From the NCBI GenBank assembly GCA_010909165.1, contig MU008173.1:1178001-1242000 (forward strand): a stretch of DNA of 64,000 nt. The letters are read 5' to 3'. A program made the translations under genes and the position numbers. Positions 57,518 through 64,000 of this stretch are shown piece after piece. Within the stretch, counting starts at the first letter, position 1, and each line of letters begins with the position of its first letter. The stretch is from Anthoceros angustus. Taxonomy: Eukaryota > Streptophyta > Anthocerotopsida > Anthocerotales > Anthocerotaceae. A model generated the notes under the pieces. The model did not search any database. It had not been told where the DNA came from and saw nothing but the letters and a program-made list of their open reading frames with translations.

Positions 57518-58288
57518 CCTGGCAGCACCAGGGGATTAAAGCAGTACGGTCTCCGATGGGGATCTCTCCTCCAACCCGCATATACCATTACCACCACCAA
57601 ATTGCGAACTTCCGTGTTCTACACATATGCTTCATCTCTGAATCTCCAGTCCCACATCTTGTCCTCCAGGCATCCTGCTCTGCTGCACGTCGAGATGCAT
57701 GCCGCGTTCACTTACGTTTCCATCGGTCTCCGATCCCGATCCAGGTCAGACCGACGGGGGTTTTCGGACCGATTAGGGCTTCCGATTTGGAATCGGCCGT
57801 GTGGGTTTTCGAAGCATTTCAAATTTGGTGCGGGTGTGTGGGGCCTGGGTTATTTGAAAACGCGTTTCAGTTGCATTGCTTTTCTTCCCCGGCGTCATTT
57901 TGAACGACTCGTCTCCCTCAACACGCCGCTCCTCTTGCCTTCAAATTTGCGCGGTGCATGTGCCCGTTTCCGACGGCAGGGGGACAGCTGATACTGCGGC
58001 TTGAGCTGCTGCTGCGCTTTTGCAAGCAATTTCGTGTTGGTGTTTGTTTTTCTTTTCTGTTGTGGGAGGGCTGGAGGGAATTGGAAGGAGTCGGGATACA
58101 GCAGCTGGGAGAGGGGAGTAGTGGAGGTGGTGGAAAGAAGAGGGCCGGGGGAAGGGAACAGGTTTGTGGCTGGCCATTTTTGGTTGTTGCAATTTCCCTG
58201 TGTTTGGGGTGATGTGAGTTTACGACAGCTGAGTGTGTGAGCTGGATTTGGTGCAGGCTTGTTGCGGAGAAGATGGCGATTGTGCGGA
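57518..58288. promoter_or_regulatory. Shared upstream region between BRAP2 and NSE4
   Basis: 771 bp separate the two start codons on opposite strands, so both promoters and 5' UTRs lie here. The part near NSE4 is G-rich on the plus strand (ggagggctggagggaattgg, gaggtggtggaaagaagagg). No single clear TATA box was identified. Confidence 0.7.
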
Positions 58289-58299
58289 ATGAGTGGTGA
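58273..58299 (+). promoter_or_regulatory. Upstream ORF overlapping the NSE4 start
   Basis: ATG at 58,273 opens an 8-codon frame (MAIVRNEW) whose stop lies 10 bases past the NSE4 ATG at 58,289. If the transcript starts upstream, it could lower NSE4 translation or shift initiation to the in-frame ATG at 58,310. Confidence 0.5.
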
Positions 58300-59440
58300 G
58301 CTGGCTGCGATGGGAAGCAGGGGAGGGGAGGCCTCCACCAGCAGGGCGAGCGGGAGGAAGGATGCGGTACAGGGGAAGGGGAAGGGTAAGGGGAAGGGTA
58401 AGGAGCAGGAGGAGGGCTCCGAGCAGAAGCCGAAGGCGGAGCAGTCGAGGAAGGAGCGTCGCGTGCTTAGGGCTCGGTACCGCGATGTGAAGAGCACGAT
58501 TGCGGGGGAGAAGGAGGATTTGGGCAAGGTGGATTCGGTGAAGTTCGCGTCTTTCTACCATGCGATCCAGGATTTGCACCACCTGGTGCAGAAGCCGCGG
58601 GAGCAGATATCGGACGCGGAAGCCTTGCTGGACATGGCGAGCACGTTAGTGGACACGGCGCGCGGGGCGAGCCGGAAGAACCGAGTCTCCCCCTCCGATT
58701 TCGTGGATGCTGTGATTAACAAGTTTGGTCGAAAGAACCGGCGGGGCGGGCAAGATGCGGACATCGACTGGGGCGCTTTGGGGCTGGAAGCTTGCGTGGT
58801 GCTGCCGGAGGCACCGGGGCTGTGCACCATGGTAGGGCCGATGGAGAGCGAGCCCAAGCCGAGGAGAAGTTGCGCTCCCAGAGGCCGCAAGGAGAGGCTT
58901 GGCCGGATGACCCAGCCCGAGGAGGTGGAGGAAGCCTCGGCGTCGGGCGAGAAGAAAGAAACGGACGCCAACATGGAGGTGATGTTCAGCAAGCTGCGGG
59001 GTCTGAGGCGCGTGCGAATGGAGGCCCTGGTGCTGAACAGGGTTTCGTTCGCCCAGACCGTGGAGAACATCTTCTCCTTGTCCTTCCTGATACGAGACGG
59101 GCGGGCGGAGATCACAGTCGGGGACGACGGCAGCAACAGCATCGTGCCGAGGAATGCACCTTCCAACGAGCAGGGCCAGCAAGGTGGGGAGACATCTCAA
59201 TTCGTGCTCAGTGTAGGGTTCAAGGACTGGGAGATGATGAAGCAGATGGTGGAAGACGGCGCAGAAGTAATGCCAAATCGCAGCGGGAGCAAAATCCAGC
59301 CTCCTTCCCACCAAGCCTCCGTCACTCCAGTCAGAATCACCTCCAGGAACAGAGCCAGGGAGACCGCCTCCCAGGAAGAGGCTCAATTGGAGAGGCAGCA
59401 TCACGGGAAGCGCAGGAGGCTTGCGCTCCACGAGAGTTAA
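58289..59440 (+). CDS. NSE4: NSE4 kleisin-like subunit of the SMC5/6 complex
   Basis: A 383-residue intronless frame. NSE4 bridges the heads of SMC5 and SMC6 and, with NSE1 and NSE3, acts in recombinational DNA repair and chromosome maintenance in the nucleus. The N-terminal NSE4 region follows a Lys/Gly run (GKGKGKGKGK): RVLRARYRDVKSTIAGEKED, FYHAIQDLHHLVQKPREQIS, EALLDMASTLVDTARGA. The C-terminal winged-helix region reads LVLNRVSFAQTVENIFSLSF, LIRDGRAEI and FVLSVGFKDWEMMKQMVEDG. Length fits plant NSE4. The ATG at 58,289 is taken as start; 58,310 (MGSRGG) is the alternative. It converges with malate synthase, 205 bp apart. Confidence 0.9.
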   Translation: MSGELAAMGSRGGEASTSRASGRKDAVQGKGKGKGKGKEQEEGSEQKPKAEQSRKERRVLRARYRDVKSTIAGEKEDLGKVDSVKFASFYHAIQDLHHLVQKPREQISDAEALLDMASTLVDTARGASRKNRVSPSDFVDAVINKFGRKNRRGGQDADIDWGALGLEACVVLPEAPGLCTMVGPMESEPKPRRSCAPRGRKERLGRMTQPEEVEEASASGEKKETDANMEVMFSKLRGLRRVRMEALVLNRVSFAQTVENIFSLSFLIRDGRAEITVGDDGSNSIVPRNAPSNEQGQQGGETSQFVLSVGFKDWEMMKQMVEDGAEVMPNRSGSKIQPPSHQASVTPVRITSRNRARETASQEEAQLERQHHGKRRRLALHES

Positions 59441-59645
59441 CTCTCAGTTTTCTACCCTAATTTTTGGGCCCCTTGGAAGCGAGCAGCTGTCGTAGCGAGG
59501 TGGGGATGCTAGGCGTCATGTTGCGTAGATGAGCGGGTGTAGCCATATGTAATAGCCCAGGTAGGTAAGGACGAGAACACAGTTAATCAAACACAAAAGT
59601 CACACGCAATGTATATGGCGAGCAGCAGGCCGGAGCAGGGATGAA
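59441..59645. other. Space between convergent NSE4 and malate synthase
   Basis: 205 bp holding both 3' UTR starts. A ttaatcaaacacaaaagtca stretch near 59,583 may belong to the end of the NSE4 transcript. No further gene. Confidence 0.5.
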
Positions 59646-61436
59646 TCAGAGGCGAGAGTCCGGCACGATGCGGACGATGCCTCGGTACGCCTCGAGCGTA
59701 AGGAAATCGTCGAGCTTGTCCTTGAGGCACTGGGCGACGAAGAGCTGGGCGGCCTGGTGATAGCGGCCGCTGCGGAAGTGGGCGGGGCCCACCTCGCGGT
59801 GCACTCTGGCGAGCTCCTCCTCCACGACGCGCCCAAAGAGCTGCCTGGTGACGCGCACGGGGACTGGCTCGCCGTCCAGCAGCGCGCCGTAGTGAATCCA
59901 CTGCCAATTCTGCACCCGACTGATCTCGGCCGTTGCCGCATCCTCCATGAGGTTGTAGAGCGGCACGGAGCCCGTCCCTCCCAGCCACGCCGCCAGGTAC
60001 TGGATCCCAACGCGGGTGTTGAGGCGCAGCCCCTCCAGCGACCGCTTCCCCCTCGGCATCTCAAGCAGATCCTCCTGCGTCGCCTTCACATCGTCCCGCC
60101 GCACCCCCAGCTGGTTCTCCCCCGGCATGTTCTGGTCGAACACCTCCAGCACCAGCGGGATGAGCCCCGGGTGCGCCGCCCAGGTCCCGTCGTGGCCGGC
60201 CCGGACCTCCCGGAGCTTGTCTGCCCGCACCAGGGCCAGCGCCGCGTCGTTGGCCGCCTTGTCGTCCTTGATCGGGATCTGGGCCGCCTGGGATCAAGCA
60301 AGGTGTGTACAGACTCAGTGGGGTGAAAGAGAAGGAAACGCTGGAAGAACATTGTGCAGGGCACCCACCATGCCTCCCATGGCCTGGACGCCGCGCTCGT
60401 GGCACGTCTTGATGAGGAGCTCGGTGTAGGTCCTGAGGAAGCCCTGGGTCATGCCGACCTGGACGCGGTCGGGGAGGAGGCGGTCGGGGTGGTTGCGGAA
60501 CGTCTTGACGAAGGAGAAGATGTAGTCCCAGCGGCCGCAGTTGAGGCCGGCGGAGTGATCCCGCAGCTCGAACAGGATCTCGTGCATCTGGAACACGGCC
60601 GGGAGCGTCTCGATGAGGACGGTGGCGCGGACGGAGCCTCTCGGGCGCCCACGGCGACCTCGGCGGCCTCGAACACGGCGTTCCAGATGGCGGCCTCCCG
60701 GGAGTGCTCCATCTTGGGAGGTAGAAGAAGGCCGCTGCCGCCGTGCTTGCTGCGGAAGGCGCCGTGGTTGTGGTAGAAGTAGAGGCCGAAGTCGACGAGG
60801 GCGGCCACGGCGGGCTGCCCGTCCACCTCCACGTGCGCCTCGCGGAGGTGCCACCCGCGGGGCGCACCATCAGCACGGCGGTCACGTCATTCAGCTTGTA
60901 GCTTCTGTTGCGCTCGGGGTCGTGGTGGGTGATGCTCCCGCCACCGCGTCCTGGAGATTGAGCTGCCCTTGCACCACGTTGTCCCAGGTCGGGGACAGGG
61001 AGTCCTCGAAGTCCGCCATGAACACCTTGGCGCCGGAGTTGAGCGCGTTGATGATCATCTTGCGCTCCACGGGGCCAGTGATCTCCACCCGCCGGTCCGA
61101 CAGCGCGTGCGGCAGCGGCGCGCACGTCCACTGCCCCGCCGCACCTCCTCCGTGGCCGGGTCCCATCCCGGAGCTCGCCCCGTCGTAGCGCGCCTGCTGC
61201 TGCTCCCGCGCCCGCAGGGCGTACTCCACCCGCGGCCCGAAGCCGCGCTGCAGGTCGGCCACGAACTGCAGCGCCCCGCGGGTCAGGACCCGCTCGTAGC
61301 CCGGCCGGAGCGCGCCCCGGATGCGCACTCCCGCTGGGAGCCCGTGCCCGGGCCCGTGCTTGTGGCTATGGTCATGGTTGTTGTGGTGCCCAGGCCCAAG
61401 CCGAGGCCCGCACGGTTCCTGCTCCCCGCCGCCCAT
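59646..61436 (-). CDS. MLS: Malate synthase, glyoxysomal; two exons, three apparent single-base losses
   Basis: Condenses acetyl-CoA and glyoxylate to malate in the glyoxylate cycle. Exon 1 is 61,436-60,369 and exon 2 60,287-59,646, with an 81-bp GT-AG intron between MGGM and [10 protein letters not shown]. Hallmarks: [36 protein letters not shown], the signature [57 protein letters not shown], and C-terminal SRL, a peroxisomal (PTS1) signal. About 570 residues, normal. The frame breaks three times in exon 1, near 60,938, 60,860 and 60,638; each needs one extra G/C in a G/C run, and conserved sequence continues across every break. I judge these sequencing errors, not a dead gene. Start at MGGGEQ (61,436) or MRQTAL (61,490). 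The N-terminus has an unusual His-rich run. Confidence 0.88.
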
Positions 61437-62144
61437 CTGCTGATTCTGCTGGTTTCCGTGCCCGAGCAGCACCAAAGCCGTCTGGCGCATCTCTACACCT
61501 GGGCTCCGACCCCAGTGATCGTTCTCCTCTCCCACCTTCTGCCTCGGCGGGTCTGCCTGCGTGTGCATGCACGAGTGCACGCCTGCTTCCCTCACAAGTA
61601 CTCCCCTGCTGAAGTGGCACGCCGATGAGGATGAGCCGGCAGCACCGCCCGCCGAAACCACCTCGCCTCCCGCTCGATCGATCACCCGATTCGCCCCGCG
61701 CTTGCCACCTCTTATCCCCTCCACCCAACTCACACAAAATCTCGCAGCCATGGCGCCGAGATTGTAGCCGTGACCCGTGACCGACGTCCATGTCTGCTGC
61801 TTCTGGAATCCGACGCCCATTGCGGCCGCCACCGCCCTCGAATCTCGAATTTTACCTTCCTCTCTTTAGTTTCATTAACTTATTGTTACTCTTTTAGTTT
61901 ACGAAATGTTAAGACTCTAGGAAAAGTCAGGTAGGTAACAGATTACGTGATGACAAAGCTGACACAAGTTTTTGTCACATGATGCGCAGTCATTGTCGTG
62001 CCTACTATCACCATCTTTGTTGCATACCAATGTGTGTAGTTTGCTGCAATCCAGTGGAGCATGATGAATCGGGAGTAGCAGGAGCAGGATGCATGTCTGA
62101 AGAATGCCAGATGTAGGAGAGGGTTGATGACTTGAGTGCCATCA
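61437..62144. other. Region between the lectin gene and malate synthase
   Basis: Holds the lectin 3' UTR and the malate synthase promoter and 5' UTR (both genes are minus). Minus-strand reading continues open upstream of 61,490 to 61,832, but no malate synthase similarity is seen there. No kinase sequence is present downstream of the lectin stop. Confidence 0.55.
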
Positions 62145-63611
62145 TCATGGCAGGGGAGGGGTGGAGGCGGAGATGAGCTCTTGATACCCGTAGCGAGTTG
62201 GTTGTCGAAACATGTCAGGGGAAGGGGATTGCCTCCCTCTCCTTGTGCGGTGCCTGTTGTATGCGCCCCAGGCAACAAATCCCAACAGTGACAGCAACGC
62301 CAGGCACATGGAGCCGAACACGCCCACAATCAGCCTGCCGTGCATCGTGCCACTGTTTTGTGTTCCGGGCTCTTGTTGGTCTTGTTCTACAATAGATGAT
62401 TCTTTGGCTCTCTTTTCCTGGCTGGCGTCCCCGGACACCAGCACTCCAGGGTGCTCCTGGTCGGGCTCAGGCCAGCTCTGGACGTCGTCGTCCTTGTTAG
62501 GGCTGGAGTTCTCTCTATCCTGCTGCGAGGCAGGGGGGGAAGGGTGTTTGTACGTGGGCTTGTCTTGGTGGAAGGGAGTGATGGTGGCTGGATCATGCTC
62601 GTCTAGATCGTCGTCCGGTTCTTCCATGGCTTGGTGCTGGTCCGTCACAGCCCTGTTGTTGTTGTTGTTGTTCTTGTCGTCGGCATCGAAGTCGCAGAGC
62701 TTGAAGGGATAGCCCTCCTCCCCTTTCCCGCTCCCGAAGCACCACGAGTGGATGAGATGCTTCAGGGGGTTGTCCCCGGCCGAGGAGCTGAAGCCCACGA
62801 ACATGTTGTGGTTCACCAGGCTGCGCAGATCCAAATCCAAGGAAAGCAGAGGCACTGCGGGCCGGGGGCTCCCGTCCCTCCCCAGCCGCACCTCCAGCAG
62901 CTTCCTGAACGCATCGTAGTCGATCCAGGCCAGCAGCCTTTCCCCGCCCGCGAGCCTGACGCCCACGTCGGAAGCATTTCCCGTGGCCACAGACACCAAG
63001 CTCTCGATGTCCACGCCCACGTGGTTGTCGTTGGGGTCCAGAAACTCGGGATTCCAAAAGCAGTCCAACTCCACGGCGAAAACCTGCGGAGCCGATCTCC
63101 GATGCACCCACCCCGCCGCCGCCTCCTGCATCTCGTCCAGCGACACCATCCCCAGAGAGCCCCAGTCCAGAGACACGTTGTCGGGAACCAGGACGAAGGC
63201 GAACCCATCTCCCGGCGCACCCCCCCTCTCCCTCTCCCGCCCCCTCCTCAGCCGTTCCCGCACCATGGAGAAGGAGAAGGCGGTGGAGAAGGAGGCGAAG
63301 GTGGTGCCGTACTCCTCCTCCGTCTGCAGCGGCACCGGCTTCTTCCACAGGAAACGGCCCACTGTCCGCTTCTGGGACCCGGAAAGCTGCACCGCTACGG
63401 AGGAATTGGGACTGCTGTGATCCGGAACCATCTGCGCATCTCCTAGGCTGATGAAGTCATCGTCGCCACCATCGCCTCGGAATGACCCAACAGAGAAGGC
63501 GAATTGGGCACCAGCAGGCGCATCGGACGCCGCTGCGAGCCTGAGAAGCATGAGCAGAAGCAAAGGCGGGAGATGAGACCGCCATCTCCGGCAGCCTTCA
63601 CAAGGACCCAT
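62145..63611 (-). CDS. Membrane-anchored L-type lectin protein without kinase domain
   Basis: 488 residues, one exon. Signal peptide at about 1-30 (LPPLLLLMLLRLAAASDA). L-type (legume) lectin domain at about 35-290: FISLGDAQMV, AFSFSM, GDGFAFVLVP, VFAVELDCFWNPEFLDPNDN followed by HVGVDIESLVSV (metal and sugar loop) and NHNMFVGFSSSAG. A long acidic, Asn/Pro/Gln-rich spacer follows, then one membrane helix (about 427-451, GVFGSMCLALLSLLGFVAWG), basic NRHRTRR, and a 37-residue tail ending YGYQELISASTPPLP. In L-type lectin receptor kinases the words F-Y-x-EL-x-x-AT stand directly before the kinase; here the protein stops there. It probably binds a sugar or other ligand at the cell surface without signalling itself. 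The ATG at 63,611 is chosen because the signal peptide follows it, although the frame is open further upstream. Confidence 0.85.
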   Translation of the reverse strand: MGPCEGCRRWRSHLPPLLLLMLLRLAAASDAPAGAQFAFSVGSFRGDGGDDDFISLGDAQMVPDHSSPNSSVAVQLSGSQKRTVGRFLWKKPVPLQTEEEYGTTFASFSTAFSFSMVRERLRRGRERERGGAPGDGFAFVLVPDNVSLDWGSLGMVSLDEMQEAAAGWVHRRSAPQVFAVELDCFWNPEFLDPNDNHVGVDIESLVSVATGNASDVGVRLAGGERLLAWIDYDAFRKLLEVRLGRDGSPRPAVPLLSLDLDLRSLVNHNMFVGFSSSAGDNPLKHLIHSWCFGSGKGEEGYPFKLCDFDADDKNNNNNNRAVTDQHQAMEEPDDDLDEHDPATITPFHQDKPTYKHPSPPASQQDRENSSPNKDDDVQSWPEPDQEHPGVLVSGDASQEKRAKESSIVEQDQQEPGTQNSGTMHGRLIVGVFGSMCLALLSLLGFVAWGAYNRHRTRRGRQSPSPDMFRQPTRYGYQELISASTPPLP

Positions 63612-64000
63612 CACGGAAGCGGCGGAGAAGCAGCAGGAGACGCAGAGCCAGCAAGGGCTGGTGCTGGTGTTGGTGAGAGGGCCTCCGCGTGGCCAGAGTG
63701 GCGCGCGCAGAACGCAGACAACCCACCTGGCGTACCCGCAATGCGCAACGAAACAGGCGCTGAAACCCGTGATGGGTCCCAGAGGCAGGATATGGAGGTG
63801 CCAGCGTGGGTGGCTGTCGCACTGCTCTTCTCCGCCCCTTCCCCCGACCCCCGGACGCATCCTGATAGCTGCGTTTTAACTGCACTATTACCAGCTCTGC
63901 CGTTGCCTGTGAGCTGCTGCGGCGGGGGATCTTTTTCTGATTGTTGCCGGGATTCCTGCTTAAGGGATCTGAGATGGTGCTCGCACTCTGGTAGCTGCAG
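63612..64000. other. Upstream region of the lectin gene
   Basis: The minus-strand frame is open back to about 63,860 but shows no domain or signal peptide. The likely promoter and 5' UTR; nothing else recognised. Confidence 0.4.

Noticed and set aside
60061-61131. A 356-codon minus-strand frame as a separate Arg/Pro-rich protein
   Set aside because: It is malate synthase DNA read out of frame after a one-base loss; only the short [16 protein letters not shown] stretch in it is the real protein.
60613-61628. Plus-strand Arg/His-rich frames over malate synthase
   Set aside because: High GC leaves antisense frames open; no domain and wrong strand.
62631-63446. Plus-strand 271-codon frame opposite the lectin gene
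   Set aside because: An antisense shadow of a GC-rich coding region, without any domain.
25-64000. A bacterial, organellar or viral origin of the window
   Set aside because: Spliceosomal introns with clean GT-AG ends, plant gene families, copia/hAT/LINE elements and absence of operons or organelle genes all indicate a plant nuclear genome.

Overview
This is nuclear DNA from a land plant. The evidence is the gene set (a HAL3-type phosphopantothenoylcysteine decarboxylase, a plant-type BRAP2 with RING and UBP fingers, a DOMON/cytochrome b561 protein, a membrane-anchored L-type lectin, NSE4, and malate synthase with a peroxisomal C-terminus), GT-AG introns, and nested Ty1/copia, hAT, Mutator-like and LINE elements. 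Introns in the intact genes are short (76-208 bp in BRAP2, 81-84 bp in three others, 291 bp in HAL3). Short introns inside a repeat-rich genome might suggest a seed-free plant such as a lycophyte or fern, but I cannot prove the lineage.

Layout. At 25-918 (minus) is an intact two-exon HAL3 gene. From about 1.2 to 51.4 kb is a transposon field: Ty1/copia A (about 3.2-16.2 kb, internally multiplied and carrying a hAT insertion); a SWIM-finger transposase fragment (17.3 kb); one small RING-H2 gene (18.6-19.2 kb); a 422-bp hAT MITE with perfect 8-bp target duplications (19.85-20.27 kb); a decayed copia tail (21.9-22.7 kb); a GC-rich, coiled-coil-coding repeat (22.9-28.6 kb, resuming at 35.8 kb) interrupted by another hAT-like element (25.7-27.4 kb) and by copia C (28,616-35,785, minus strand, LTRs, primer-binding site, target duplication AAGGT); a 2.1-2.2 kb tandem duplication (34,949-39,255); copia B (38,985-47,259, LTRs, target duplication CTATC); a second SWIM-transposase fragment (47.9-48.4 kb, minus); and a LINE (about 49.0-51.3 kb). 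From 51.5 kb onward the DNA is gene-dense: DOMON/b561 (minus), a dead second HAL3 copy (minus), a tRNA-like SINE head, BRAP2 (minus, 12 exons read to the base), NSE4 (plus, divergent from BRAP2), malate synthase (minus, tail to tail with NSE4), and a kinase-less L-type lectin (minus).

The genes do not form a pathway. They are independent housekeeping or signalling genes, and some share intergenic space. The two HAL3 copies are direct repeats about 53 kb apart, so one local gene duplication appears to have been pushed apart by the transposon field.

The most striking signal is in how repeat copies differ. Copies of the same element, including LTR pairs, differ mostly by tiny lesions sitting on CAG/CTG trinucleotides, while AT-rich parts are nearly identical and the duplicated HAL3 intron differs mainly by ordinary substitutions. 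CAG/CTG are the CWG sites that plants methylate in transposons. Three single-base losses in G/C runs also break malate synthase. I read this as most likely a methylation-linked long-read consensus error, though a real CWG-targeted mutation process is not excluded. No new enzyme system was found.
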